A stretch of 34,855 nt of DNA from positions 1-34,855 of IMG/VR virus record IMGVR_UViG_3300011116_001087; one strand, written 5' to 3'. Position 1 is the stretch's first letter; each line of letters opens with the position of its first letter. This document shows, piece after piece, positions 1 through 8,715 of the stretch. The position numbers were made by a program, and so were the translations under genes. The notes below the pieces were generated by a model. It saw nothing but the letters and a program-made list of their open reading frames with translations. It searched no databases and was not told the DNA's origin. Source of the stretch: a virus.

Positions 1-897
1 CTTACAGGTGCAGTAAACCTTGGCAGCACATTGTCTGCATCTGGTCAGATCTCAACAGCTAACAATCTTCGTGTACAAGGAACAACACAGCTTACAGGCG
101 CAGTAAACGTAGGTGGACAACTTACAGCTTCAAGTGGTTTGAACCTTACAGGAGCCTCAACCTTTGCTGCTGGTAGCAACTTTACCTTTGCCGGTAATGC
201 AATCCACACTGGTGGTCTTTCTGGATCATTACAGTATCTTTCGGATGGTGTAACACCATATCTTCTCGGTGGGCCAAACATTGTCTTGACCACACAGTCA
301 AACGGGCAGATTGCAATTACGGGTGCAGCAACAGCAAGTGCTGGCGCTGGTGGATTAAACACTCAAATCCAATACAACAACCTTGGTGCACTTGCTGGAT
401 TGGCCCAACTTACCTATACTGCTGGCGGTGGTCTTGTTATGACTGCATCGAATGCAAGTATAACAAATGCTGTGATTACAAACCTTACAGCATCAAATGT
501 TACAGCTTCTGGAAATGTTTTGATTGGCGGAAACCTAACAGTTGCTGGGGGTATTAACAGCGTTATTTCAACAACAGCAGCAACAACAACTCCGTTTGTA
601 ACTCTTCCAACAAACAAGAACTTCTATTACGTGACTGTTACAGCAAACAATCAAGGTGTAACAATCGCAGCCGCAGATCACGTTCTTGGACGCTCTTTCC
701 ACATTTATGGCTATGCAACAACAAACTTGAACAACATTGCGTTGTCTTCTGCGGTTGCTGGTACAATATTTATTAAAGCCTTTAACTCAACTGCCGGTGA
801 TTACACGCTTGACTTGTTCAAGATGCATTACCTTGTATTGGTTGATGCAACGGTCGGCGCTAATAAATGGGCAATATTCAAGAGCTCAGTACCATGA
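1..897 (+). CDS. Repetitive tail-fibre protein, C-terminal part (5' end outside window)
   Basis: The reading frame is open from the first base, so the gene begins upstream and only about 298 codons are seen. The N-terminal visible half is built of short Gly/Ala/Thr/Ser/Asn-rich units (pattern like LTGAVNVGG, LTASSGLNLTG) typical of beta-structured, trimeric phage fibre shafts. The last 100 residues lose the repeat and resemble a globular fibre tip (FYYVTVTANN, HIYGYATTN, WAIFKSSVP). Similar repeat language appears in the protein at 9957-12101. The next gene remnant follows after 76 bases. The role as a fibre or adhesin is inferred from repeat style and neighbours; no named family was recognised. 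A TTG at 31 is not needed as a start. Confidence 0.8.
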   Translation, partial: LTGAVNLGSTLSASGQISTANNLRVQGTTQLTGAVNVGGQLTASSGLNLTGASTFAAGSNFTFAGNAIHTGGLSGSLQYLSDGVTPYLLGGPNIVLTTQSNGQIAITGAATASAGAGGLNTQIQYNNLGALAGLAQLTYTAGGGLVMTASNASITNAVITNLTASNVTASGNVLIGGNLTVAGGINSVISTTAATTTPFVTLPTNKNFYYVTVTANNQGVTIAAADHVLGRSFHIYGYATTNLNNIALSSAVAGTIFIKAFNSTAGDYTLDLFKMHYLVLVDATVGANKWAIFKSSVP

Positions 898-973
898 TTT
901 ATTGCATGTGTATAGACTAAAAACAATAGGATTTATTTTTACTATATATCTTAAAATAACAGGATAATAAAAC

Positions 974-1136
974 ATGTCAAATTCAATAGACTTTCGTGCA
1001 GATCAAATACAGACAAAAAATCATTGTCAAAAATACGAGTCCCGGTCAATCAAAACTTCTCATCTATGGTATAGAAGCTGAAGGATTTCCAGTAAATGAA
1101 GGAGTTATCAATACCACTTACTTCTCCGCAACATGA
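974..1136 (+). pseudogene. Frameshifted remnant of a fibre N-terminal anchor domain
   Basis: An ATG at 974 with AGGA nine bases upstream begins MSNSIDFRADQIQT, which matches the starts of the genes at 1173 (MTNPVDFRARQVQV) and 6758 ([12 protein letters not shown]). At an A-run near 1015-1020 the frame breaks. After a +1 shift (or a two-base loss) the homology continues (IIVKN, then LLIYGIEAEGFPVNEG) to a stop at 1134-1136. In the paralogues this position encodes NKIIA. The piece covers only the first ~50 residues of the domain and has no shaft. It is best read as a decayed copy left by fibre-gene duplication. A translated short peptide or recoding on the A-run cannot be excluded. Confidence 0.75.
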
Positions 1137-1172
1137 TATTGGTTGTATAAGAGTTAGCAGAAAGAAGAATAT

Positions 1173-2444
1173 ATGACAAACCCAGTTGATTTCAGAGCAA
1201 GACAAGTACAAGTAAACAAGATCATCGCAAATGATCCAGATGGTCCAACAAACAAAATTCTAATTTATGGAAACACTGCGAACACAGATAACCATGGCGG
1301 TGTTAACTCGGGAGTATTTCCTCAATCTGCATCTATAGCTCTTGATACGTTCTTATATGTTTCTGGGGCTGTTAACTCAAAAACAGATTCAAAAGCTGGG
1401 ATTGCTGTATTTGGTGGGGATGTTGTTGTATCTGGATCTTTATATCAAGGCCGTGTAGATGTAAAAGGTGGTGCTTTCTCTCATGCAGAGGGTTATGGTA
1501 CTTTTGCAGAGGGCACTTTTTCTCACGCAGAAGGCACCTCTACAATTGCACATGGCGCTGCATCTCACGCAGAAGGAGAAAGTACAGTTGCTCATAATGC
1601 TGGCGCTCATTCTGAAGGAAAAGGAACTTTGGCTTATGGCTCTTATTCTCATACCGAAGGAGAAAAAACAAATGTTTTTTATAACAACTCAACACATCGA
1701 GGTTATGCTGCTCACGCTGAAGGAAAAGAAACATCAGCTTGTGGAGATGCTGCTCATGCAGAAGGATATCATACATCAGCTTCTGGAAGTTACTCTCATG
1801 CCGAAGGCATATACACCATAGCATTTGGCACGGGTTCTAATGCTAGCGGCTATGGAACAATAGCCTCTGGCGCTGTTGATGGTACAGCCTTGTCTTCAAC
1901 CTCTATCATACAAACTGCAACAGGAAGATTTAATGTCAGAAACAATACAACTTCTCTTTTTGTTGTTGGTAATGGTACTGGAGATCTCGATATAAGTAGA
2001 AAAGATCTTTTTAGTGTTGATAGCATTAACCAAGAAGGCATGGTTAAAATAAAAGGTGGATTGGCCTATCAAATAAAAGGTTATAATTACTATTCATCCC
2101 CATCATCCATACAATATACTCTAACATTAGAAGATTACTTGGTGATTGTAAACGTCACTGATGGTGGGCCATTTTCAGTTTATCTACCAGCATCTGCAAC
2201 AACTCCTCTTGGAACAACATATGTTATCCGAAGAATAGATGCCGGTTCTCTTAATACTGTTAACGTTCATCCAAATGGATCAGACGCAATAATAAGGTTT
2301 TCGGGTCCAGTCCTCCCACCTCTTTTTATAACAGGTGCTGGTGATACTGGTGGTTGTGTTACACTAACATATATTGGAAACTATTATGATAGTACTTTCG
2401 GCACCAATCCTACTTGGATGACAACTAGCGAACTGGATCTTTAA
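1173..2444 (+). CDS. Tail fibre/adhesin with YadA-head-like SHAEG repeats
   Basis: A 423-residue protein. Residues 1-65 form the anchor-like domain shared with 974 and 6758 (FRARQVQVNKIIA, ILIYG, DTFLYVSG). Residues ~100-235 carry about eight units of (S/A)H(A/S/T)EG spaced mostly 14 residues apart, with intervening T.A.G motifs. This is the pattern of left-handed beta-roll heads of trimeric autotransporter adhesins (YadA/Hia type), also known in phage fibres. The C-terminal ~130 residues (LEDYLVIVNVTDGGPF, LPASATTPLGTTYVIRRID) look like a capping or receptor-binding tip. The start is supported by AGAAAGAAG upstream. Trimerisation and receptor binding are inferred. Confidence 0.85.
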   Translation: MTNPVDFRARQVQVNKIIANDPDGPTNKILIYGNTANTDNHGGVNSGVFPQSASIALDTFLYVSGAVNSKTDSKAGIAVFGGDVVVSGSLYQGRVDVKGGAFSHAEGYGTFAEGTFSHAEGTSTIAHGAASHAEGESTVAHNAGAHSEGKGTLAYGSYSHTEGEKTNVFYNNSTHRGYAAHAEGKETSACGDAAHAEGYHTSASGSYSHAEGIYTIAFGTGSNASGYGTIASGAVDGTALSSTSIIQTATGRFNVRNNTTSLFVVGNGTGDLDISRKDLFSVDSINQEGMVKIKGGLAYQIKGYNYYSSPSSIQYTLTLEDYLVIVNVTDGGPFSVYLPASATTPLGTTYVIRRIDAGSLNTVNVHPNGSDAIIRFSGPVLPPLFITGAGDTGGCVTLTYIGNYYDSTFGTNPTWMTTSELDL

Positions 2445-2467
2445 AACAATCCCTTGAAACCTAAATT

Positions 2468-2494
2468 CTCATGAGTTACCTTATAGCTCATGAG
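2468..2494 (+). promoter_or_regulatory. Hairpin covering the prim-pol start codon
   Basis: Two copies of the self-palindromic octamer CTCATGAG (2468-2475 and 2487-2494) flank TTACCTTATAG. As RNA the arms pair over 11 positions (one G:U) around a five-base loop CCTTA at 2479-2483. The start codon of the downstream gene (2490-2492) lies in the 3' arm, and no clear Shine-Dalgarno sequence precedes it. This could lower translation or be a protein-binding site. As DNA it is also a 19-bp-spaced pair of operator-like palindromes. No T-run follows, so it is not a standard terminator. The structure is seen; the function is inferred. Confidence 0.5.
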
Positions 2495-3692
2495 CATCTC
2501 TTCCCCCGCCGAACAGTCCCTTAACCTTATCTCCAAAACCGTCTTCGATAATCAACTATATATTCTTCCACTATATTCCATCAGGGATGGCGGAACATGT
2601 TCCTGCGGTAAACCAGACTGCGCTTCTCCCGGCAAACATCCACTCTTCCGTTATAACTGGAAAATCGTTGCATCTAACAAACCGGAGAAAGTAACGGAAT
2701 GGTTATCCGCAAGCAAGAAGATGAACTATGGTCTTGCAACGGGACGTTATTCAAAAACAACCCAAAAGTACCTTGTTGTTATTGATGTGGATGCAAAAGA
2801 ACATCCAATCCTCCAAGAACTACCACAAACATTTTCTTATCGTACAGGAAGTGGTGGACACCATCTATGGTTCTGGAGTCAATATCCAATCAAGAACTCT
2901 GTATCACTTCTTGCAGACAAAGTAGATGTACGAGGTACAGATGGTTACGTTGTCATTCCTCCAAGCAACCATCTAAAAGGAAAATACGGTAGAATTAACA
3001 ATGTCGCTATCGCAGACTTGCCAAAAGAATATCTTTCAAAACTTTTGGCACAGAAAATAACTCAAGTCAAAAGTAAATCAAAACCTTTGACCAAAGGACC
3101 AACAGTTGCTTCTGTATGGGCAACAGAACCTGTCGCAAAGATCCGAGACATGCTTCAAACACAACTTGTACCAGAAGGTGTACGTAATGTGGTAATGCAC
3201 AGGTTGCTTTCTTCTGATCGTGCCCGTGGAGCTCTTAAAGGAGAACTATGTAAGAATGCAAAGACATATCTAAAACATTTCACAAAACCTCAAGAACTAA
3301 GCAATGAACTAGAAGTTATTGTTGAATCTGTGATGAAGTATCCAGCATATAACAACTCTCACGAAAAGGTAAACGAACTTTATGTTTCATGGTTAAAGAA
3401 GAATCGAAACGTTGAACTAAAACCAACCGAGATTAAATCTTTAACATCAACGGATTCGGCCTTCTTCGCTTTATTAAAGCCCGCAAATCCAAAAATGCAC
3501 CGTTGCTCGCTCCAACAAGTTCTTGACGCTAGAATGGCGTATATGCGTTCTATGGGCCTTGTTCATATTTCCAACTACAAAGTACAACTGCTAGCAAAGA
3601 AACTAACAGAACTAGGGTTCACACGTACACGTACAGCTAAAGGAAACTGGTGGAACGTAGACATGACTGCTATAGTTCCTGAAAACTCTTGA
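2490..3692 (+). CDS. Prim-pol type DNA primase/polymerase
   Basis: A 400-residue protein with an N-terminal bifunctional primase-polymerase (archaeo-eukaryotic primase fold) domain. Visible signatures are a zinc-like CSCGKPDCASPGKHP at residues 37-51, the catalytic metal-binding VIDVD (D99, D101), the SGGHH nucleotide-binding motif at 121-125, and VDVRG...GYVVIPPS at ~145-159. The C-terminal half lacks helicase motifs, so the gene is primase only; its end (KVQLLAKKLTELGF...GNWW) looks like a helical, winged-helix-like region. It likely primes replication together with the DnaB-type helicase encoded at 23837-25267. The start is the first in-frame ATG and sits in a hairpin. Confidence 0.9.
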   Translation: MSISSPAEQSLNLISKTVFDNQLYILPLYSIRDGGTCSCGKPDCASPGKHPLFRYNWKIVASNKPEKVTEWLSASKKMNYGLATGRYSKTTQKYLVVIDVDAKEHPILQELPQTFSYRTGSGGHHLWFWSQYPIKNSVSLLADKVDVRGTDGYVVIPPSNHLKGKYGRINNVAIADLPKEYLSKLLAQKITQVKSKSKPLTKGPTVASVWATEPVAKIRDMLQTQLVPEGVRNVVMHRLLSSDRARGALKGELCKNAKTYLKHFTKPQELSNELEVIVESVMKYPAYNNSHEKVNELYVSWLKKNRNVELKPTEIKSLTSTDSAFFALLKPANPKMHRCSLQQVLDARMAYMRSMGLVHISNYKVQLLAKKLTELGFTRTRTAKGNWWNVDMTAIVPENS

Positions 3693-3730
3693 AAACAAGA
3701 TAAAATAAAATCCTTTACTTATTCTTCCCC

Positions 3731-4834
3731 ATGATATATTCTCTGGGTATGACGACGACCTCCAAACTGAACTCGATTCTCGCTGGTCTTGGCAAGCTCA
3801 CTCGTTCCTGTAACGATGTGCGTCGCTGCTCCCGTTGTTTCCTTCCTCTCACCGATCCCGCTTCGTGGGAGCGTGGAATTGGCCCGATTTGTGCAAAGAA
3901 GGATACTCACCTCTTTGCCAAGACTATCCCTGCCAACTTCGCTATGGCTACGATCCACACTCTTAATGTGGAAGCTCATATGCTTCCGCAGACAATTCAA
4001 CCCGTCTGGACTGCTCTGACTGAGGTTTTGTTGGAGAAGGTGGAGCGTGCTAGCAGGGGCACGGCAATGAACCAGTTCCTTATCTCTGGCGAGGATTGCA
4101 GTCTAGTTGCCAAGGTGATCGACTTTATGTTGTCGTTTCCTATCGCTCCTACTCCCAAGCGTGACTTGATTCAAGTTGTGAAGCACCTTGGTTTTGTGGG
4201 TCTTGCTGGTGTTCTTTCTGGTGAGAGCTCGACGGGTGCTGCTGAGCTCAAGTTTGAGAATGGTAAGCTTTTCCTTATTGGATCTAGCAACAAGGCTGGA
4301 TTCAACGCTATGCGTGTGATTCCCGGTATTGTGGTTCCTCGCCGTCGAGGTGGTGGGCCTTATGAGGCTCCTGCTGCCCAGCATGAGAAGTTCATTGGTG
4401 CTGTGATGGAGTTTTGGCCTTGCTTTGATGGCAAGGTTGACGAGATCACGGAACAGTGCAAGGAGTGGATTGTGGCTAACCCTGTAAAGGTTGCACAGCA
4501 GGTTAGCAACCCCGGTATGCCGGAAGCCAAGATTGCTTATCGTTCTGCAACGAATGAGATTGTTGTGAGCTTCCAATGGATCAAGGAGATCACTCCTCGT
4601 ATTGTGGAAGAGATCAAGACGATTCCTTACAAGCAGCGCAGTTATGATCCTGCCACGAAGAGCTGGATTATTCAGGCTGATAATCGTCAACGTGTGGTTG
4701 ATCTCTTGTCTCCGCATTATTCGATCATGGAGTCGGAGAATGCGATGGTAACGGTTCCTTCGATTGGTGCTCCTCGGCAGGGTGGATATAATCGTCGCCC
4801 GTATTATCAAGGGTATCGTACCTTTTACCGCTAA
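3731..4834 (+). CDS. Protein with N-terminal DUF6011-like zinc finger and C-terminal HARP-like region
   Basis: A 367-residue protein. Residues ~33-55 (CSRCFLPLTDP, then RGIGPIC) match the short treble-clef-like DUF6011 finger, which often occurs in phage DNA-associated proteins. Residues ~286-330 (ITPRIVEEIKTIPYKQRSYDPATKSWII split around YDP..KSW) resemble the HARP module of SMARCAL1/HepA-related proteins, which binds DNA junctions. No helicase domain follows. The middle is unrecognised, and the C-terminus is Gly/Arg/Tyr-rich (GGYNRRPYYQGYR). Codon use (cgt, gtg, aag, ctt, gct) is unlike the flanking AT-rich genes. It sits just after prim-pol, so a role at replication forks or in repair is plausible. 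The start is uncertain: ATG at 3749 is the alternative, and neither has a good ribosome site. Confidence 0.7.
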   Translation: MIYSLGMTTTSKLNSILAGLGKLTRSCNDVRRCSRCFLPLTDPASWERGIGPICAKKDTHLFAKTIPANFAMATIHTLNVEAHMLPQTIQPVWTALTEVLLEKVERASRGTAMNQFLISGEDCSLVAKVIDFMLSFPIAPTPKRDLIQVVKHLGFVGLAGVLSGESSTGAAELKFENGKLFLIGSSNKAGFNAMRVIPGIVVPRRRGGGPYEAPAAQHEKFIGAVMEFWPCFDGKVDEITEQCKEWIVANPVKVAQQVSNPGMPEAKIAYRSATNEIVVSFQWIKEITPRIVEEIKTIPYKQRSYDPATKSWIIQADNRQRVVDLLSPHYSIMESENAMVTVPSIGAPRQGGYNRRPYYQGYRTFYR

Positions 4835-4964
4835 ACCTGTAGTTACTGTAGTTACAAAAAAAGGAAAGAAACATATAAAAATTCTAATCGTGCTTCTCGC
4901 AGTACCACTTGCCGTAGTTATCGGAGTGGTTCTCTTCTTCGCAGAATACAAAAACAAGGAGTAA
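4764..4964 (+). CDS. Small single-span membrane protein (start uncertain)
   Basis: The frame ends with a basic stretch (KKGKKHIK), one ~20-residue hydrophobic span (ILIVLLAVP...VVLFF) and a short polar tail AEYKNKE, a clear small membrane protein. No ATG is in frame. Possible starts are TTG 4764 or GTG 4767/4782, all inside the end of the upstream gene, so translation is probably coupled. The real N-terminus may be anywhere up to about 4840. The AAGGAG at its 3' end serves the next gene. The pairing with another membrane protein just downstream makes lysis or envelope functions possible, but nothing specific was recognised. Confidence 0.5.
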   Translation: MVLLGRVDIIVARIIKGIVPFTAKPVVTVVTKKGKKHIKILIVLLAVPLAVVIGVVLFFAEYKNKE

Positions 4965-4973
4965 TAAAAACAA

Positions 4974-5465
4974 ATGTCATCAATCAACACAAACAGTCTT
5001 CGTGAAACAGCTTTTAAGCATCGTCAAAGAGCAAAATCTTCAACACTACTAAGTCCGCTTGTTTGCGCCTTTGTGCTTGGAGCATCAGGTTTTTTTGTAA
5101 ATTCGTTTCATTGGTCAGAGCAAGCAATGCTCTTTGCCGTTGGTGCTCTTCTCGGTAGATTCCTTGGAAGTTTTACTTCCTTGGAATTGGAAGAGCGAGC
5201 AAACGCACTTATACTACTTGCAGATCTAGCTAATGCACTGGATGAACGTCTTCCTGCTTCTACCACACGAGAGACTCGTCCTGCCCCTGTGCCCGAAGCT
5301 GTTATCAAGGTAGAAATTCCCGCAGAACCAAACCTTCCAGTTATTCCATCTATTTCTGCACCAGCAGAGGTTACAGCAGCCCTTAAAGCTGGAAAAGCAA
5401 AAGGGAAGCCGACAAGACTTCCCCCAAAGCGTAAACCTAAAACTGAACCACCTGCTCAGGCTTGA
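4974..5465 (+). CDS. Two-span membrane protein with Pro/Lys-rich tail
   Basis: A 163-residue protein with a strong start (AAGGAG ten bases ahead of ATG). Residues ~25-44 and ~50-68 are hydrophobic spans separated by a short turn (NSFHWSEQ). After a charged helix (LELEERANALILLADLANALDERL), residues ~95-163 are rich in Pro, Ala, Lys and Arg (KPTRLPPKRKPKTEPP). Two tight spans plus a basic tail are holin-like in shape, but no family match was recognised. It ends ten bases inside the convergent gene at 5456-5707. Confidence 0.75.
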   Translation: MSSINTNSLRETAFKHRQRAKSSTLLSPLVCAFVLGASGFFVNSFHWSEQAMLFAVGALLGRFLGSFTSLELEERANALILLADLANALDERLPASTTRETRPAPVPEAVIKVEIPAEPNLPVIPSISAPAEVTAALKAGKAKGKPTRLPPKRKPKTEPPAQA

Positions 5466-5707
5466 GCGGGAGTCTTCTGCATCTCTTCTTTTAGTGTCTC
5501 AGCTTCATCAACAAGCTGATTGATGCTGTTATCAAAATACTCCTTATATTCTGGAGCAAGAACAACTTCTGATTCATCTTCTGTTGAAGTTACACGAACA
5601 AGACGTAGGTTATCTACGATGCTTGTTCCTGTAAGAAGTGCCATTTGAAGTAGCTTAGCTACTTGACCAATCAATTCATCGCTTAGTTTGTATGCTGGTT
5701 TAGACAT
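5456..5707 (-). CDS. Conserved-looking hypothetical phage protein, 83 aa
   Basis: Begins MSKPAYKLSDELIGQVAKLLQMALLTG in two parts: a short helix, then DNLRLVRV and a C-terminal acidic helix (DEAETLKEEMQ). AGGAGATTATC before the ATG is a good ribosome site and overlaps the end of dnaJ nine bases upstream, so both genes are probably one transcript. Proteins of this shape recur in phages, but I know no function. The 3' end overlaps the convergent plus-strand gene by ten bases. Confidence 0.8.
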   Translation of the reverse strand: MSKPAYKLSDELIGQVAKLLQMALLTGTSIVDNLRLVRVTSTEDESEVVLAPEYKEYFDNSINQLVDEAETLKEEMQKTPAQA

Positions 5708-5716
5708 GATAATCTC

Positions 5717-6673
5717 CTATGTGGGGTTGCTATATAGCTTAGCCATCTCTTCAACGATTGTTTTGTATTCGGGTGTTATCTCTGATGGAATATCTACACG
5801 GGGAATTAGGAACAAGTCTCCACGTTCTTTAGAAACGGGACCAGCGTATAATCCACGTTCTTTAATTTTAATCATTTGACCATTTTTGAGCGGTGGAAAC
5901 TTAACAGTTATTTCTTTACCTTCAATCATTTCAACAGGATAGCTTCCACCAAGAACAGCAACATGATATGGTATCAACACTTCTTTTAGGAGTCTACCAT
6001 CTGCACCGATTTGAATTCCTTCTGGTAAGTTTACTTGGATTGTTGTAACCAACATTCCTTCTGGGATTTGTGTTTGAACTTGTACGTTTGATATAACACC
6101 ACGGGGAATATTGACTCTTACTTCTTTTCTTTCCTCGTTATAACCTCTTCCAGAACAATCACTGCAAAGTCTGCTAACAACACCTGTTCCACTACAGGAT
6201 TGACAACCTGTGCCTTTACAGTCATCGCAGCGTTGTGCTCCAATGATACTTGTACCCCTACACTTCGCACATCGTTTTCTTAAACCAATTGTTACAAGGC
6301 GTTCTTGAGCTTGCAATGTTTCTGCGAGTGTTAGGTTGACAACAGCGGAGAAGCGAACTGTTCTTATTCCCGGCATTGGATTATTAAATCCAAACGGGTG
6401 ATTGTGGAAGTTACCAAAAAGATCATTGAACATATCTTCTGGTCGAATAAATGGACCTCGATTTGGTCTTTGACTTTCTTGATCGTATTGAGATCTTTTT
6501 TGTGGATCGCTTAATGTTTCATAAGCAGCATTTATTTCCTTGAATTTTTTTTCTGCTTCGGGGTTATCGGGGTTACGATCAGGATGATATTTTAGGGCAA
6601 GAGCTCGATAAGCCTTTTTTATTTCTTCTTGAGATGCGTCGTGAGATACTTCTAATGTTTTGTAAAAGTTCAT
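5717..6673 (-). CDS. dnaJ: DnaJ-family co-chaperone
   Basis: A 318-residue type I J-protein. The J domain (1-70) has HPD at 30-32. A Gly/Phe/Asn-rich linker (HNHPFGFNN) follows. The zinc domain has four CxxC motifs (C135/138, C149/152, C157/160, C170/173). The C-terminal substrate-binding region contains [11 protein letters not shown]-like and [11 protein letters not shown] stretches. The family stimulates Hsp70 ATPase; no phage DnaK is seen here, so it probably recruits host DnaK. It is somewhat shorter than the ~376-residue bacterial DnaJ. Its position between fibre genes hints at help in virion protein folding, which is inference. Confidence 0.95.
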   Translation of the reverse strand: MNFYKTLEVSHDASQEEIKKAYRALALKYHPDRNPDNPEAEKKFKEINAAYETLSDPQKRSQYDQESQRPNRGPFIRPEDMFNDLFGNFHNHPFGFNNPMPGIRTVRFSAVVNLTLAETLQAQERLVTIGLRKRCAKCRGTSIIGAQRCDDCKGTGCQSCSGTGVVSRLCSDCSGRGYNEERKEVRVNIPRGVISNVQVQTQIPEGMLVTTIQVNLPEGIQIGADGRLLKEVLIPYHVAVLGGSYPVEMIEGKEITVKFPPLKNGQMIKIKERGLYAGPVSKERGDLFLIPRVDIPSEITPEYKTIVEEMAKLYSNPT

Positions 6674-6757
6674 GATATAGTAACCATTGTAAAAAGAGTC
6701 GATATATATGAATAGAATGTTGGCTGGACTATTGAAAAAGCCATAAGAAGCAAGATT

Positions 6758-8707
6758 ATGTCATTCGACTTTAGAGCCTCTCAAATTCGCACAAACAAAA
6801 TCATTGCAAGTGGCTCAACCGGGACAGGTGCATCTGTTCTTGTTTATGGAATTGAAAACGATGGCATCCCACCCAATGCTGGCAATATTGATAATAGCAA
6901 GTTTGATACAACGGGTATTGGCTCGGATACATTTTTTTATATTTCTGGTTCAGAAACCAAGAGAACTGTTCTTGGTGGCGGTTTAACTCTTTCTGGTACA
7001 ATTCAACCCCTTCAAGGTTTACCTATTGGTGACATTGGAATTTTGTCATATGCAAATGGATTGTTTGAAGATTGGACAGCAAACACAACTGTTACAACAG
7101 CAATCCATGAGATAAACGCTGTTTTAAAAGCTCTTGCTCCAACCAGACCCCCAAACCTGTCAACGATATCATCAAATGTTGCTGGTGTAACGGCCAAGTT
7201 AGTTGTTGATGGCACACATCCATTTAGCAGTTATACACCAATTCCAACGATAAATGTTGATGAAGTTTATAGTAATAATGGAAATATTATTGGTGTGATA
7301 GCTAGTGGTACAGATTTAACTGGGTATCTTGCAAGTAATGTTTCTCTTGGTCCCGGTGAACCTTATCCTTCTTATTTTGCCCGTGCTTTAAACAAAGGTA
7401 ATGTTGGAACACTTCGTTTATACTTGAATGATGTTGTTGTTCGAAGTATTGATTTAACAGATCCAAGTGCAGTCAATGATAATGGGACAGGTTTTGTTCT
7501 TTCTGAAGCTACCTCCGTGTTGTTTTCTACAACAGGTATTCCTTTCGATGGATTCAAATATCGTATAGGAACATGGCGAGTAGCTGCGGCAGATCAAGTA
7601 AATGGTTATAACACTTTAAAGGTCGAACATTATATTGATGCCTTGAATGTTTATACAACCAATACATTTGAGTGGTTTGTAGATGCTGGTGGTGCTGCTG
7701 TTGTTTATTCAAACGAACAGATTGCAGATTTAAACTTTACAAACACTCGTTATCTTTCTGGTGTAACATATTATACGGCTGGGACATTCACTTATTCAAT
7801 AAGAAGTTCAAACGTCTATGCAAGCAGTGTTTACAGCGTTAATCCGGTTACATTCAATACATCATATGGCCTACAATCGTTAAGTTCAGAAGCATTTCCG
7901 CCTTCTTTGGGTATTCACAAAACAGATTTAGATTATACAAAATATGCAGCTTTCCAAACTTCTGGAATTAGGATCATTGATGGTTCTGTAACGGTTAAAA
8001 CAGTTACACCAACAGTTTTTGCTGGTAACGTTCAAAGTTCTGGTGTTGCAATTAATAATCTTTTGATTGACAACGTTGCAGATACAACAACATATACAAA
8101 CGAAAACTTTAGTTCAGAAACATATCGTTTACCTTCAAACTCTGATTTTAGCAGTAGTAACTTAATGTCAGATATTTGGGATAGTTCTATATCTTTGGTT
8201 GGAGCGACTTCTGGTTATTCTGATGGTTTACAGGTAGGCGAAAGCAAACTATTTTTACCTTTTAGAGATTATACAGCGATTGCAAACGGCCCACCTGAGA
8301 ATGTAAATTATAGTGCTGGCCTTGGTTTAGCAGACAGAACATATTATCGTATGTTTATTGGAACAGACGCAGCAGCGAACTTTGTTTTACGTATAAACGG
8401 TTCTGGTGCCGTGATTGTTCATGTTGTGGATATATTTAGTGCAGCTAATCAAATGAAAGTGGAGTTCCGTGCTCCAACACAAACGGGTTGGTTATGTGCA
8501 TATGATGATTTTGTAGGCGGTCAATACGGAGATGGAGCAGGAGGCAGAGCAGCCTCATTTGGAGCAGGAAGGGCGTTAAACACAAACTGGGGATTAACTA
8601 TTGGTACGAAGAACATAGTAAATTCAAACTACAGGGTATATCTGAAGATAACCGTACCCTATAACTTTTCTGGCTACCTAACCAACATCTCACTTACGTT
8701 TACATGA
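6758..8707 (+). CDS. Large tail-fibre protein with shared N-terminal anchor
   Basis: A 649-residue protein. Residues 1-70 ([35 protein letters not shown]) are paralogous to the N-termini at 974 and 1173, pointing to a common attachment site on the virion. The rest is Ser/Thr/Asn/Tyr-rich beta-type sequence without a short repeat. It ends in [21 protein letters not shown], a typical fibre tip style. Near residues 585-600 a Gly-rich patch ([18 protein letters not shown]) stands out. TAAGAAG lies ahead of the ATG. It is followed after eight bases by the next structural gene, likely co-transcribed. No enzymatic domain was recognised. Confidence 0.85.
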   Translation: MSFDFRASQIRTNKIIASGSTGTGASVLVYGIENDGIPPNAGNIDNSKFDTTGIGSDTFFYISGSETKRTVLGGGLTLSGTIQPLQGLPIGDIGILSYANGLFEDWTANTTVTTAIHEINAVLKALAPTRPPNLSTISSNVAGVTAKLVVDGTHPFSSYTPIPTINVDEVYSNNGNIIGVIASGTDLTGYLASNVSLGPGEPYPSYFARALNKGNVGTLRLYLNDVVVRSIDLTDPSAVNDNGTGFVLSEATSVLFSTTGIPFDGFKYRIGTWRVAAADQVNGYNTLKVEHYIDALNVYTTNTFEWFVDAGGAAVVYSNEQIADLNFTNTRYLSGVTYYTAGTFTYSIRSSNVYASSVYSVNPVTFNTSYGLQSLSSEAFPPSLGIHKTDLDYTKYAAFQTSGIRIIDGSVTVKTVTPTVFAGNVQSSGVAINNLLIDNVADTTTYTNENFSSETYRLPSNSDFSSSNLMSDIWDSSISLVGATSGYSDGLQVGESKLFLPFRDYTAIANGPPENVNYSAGLGLADRTYYRMFIGTDAAANFVLRINGSGAVIVHVVDIFSAANQMKVEFRAPTQTGWLCAYDDFVGGQYGDGAGGRAASFGAGRALNTNWGLTIGTKNIVNSNYRVYLKITVPYNFSGYLTNISLTFT

Positions 8708-8715
8708 TCTAACCA

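Noticed and set aside
737-967. 76-codon plus-strand frame over the end of the first fibre gene
   Set aside because: It mostly overlaps the confident fibre reading frame in another frame and has no ribosome site.
1468-1824. Repetitive DNA with ~42-base period, considered as CRISPR or DNA repeat element
   Set aside because: The period is 14 codons and the repeats are explained by the SHAEG protein units; there are no constant repeats with unique spacers.
4103-4990. 295-codon minus-strand frame opposite the DUF6011/HARP-like gene
   Set aside because: A shadow of the biased codons of 3731-4834, with Thr/Arg/Asn-rich nonsense and no start signal.
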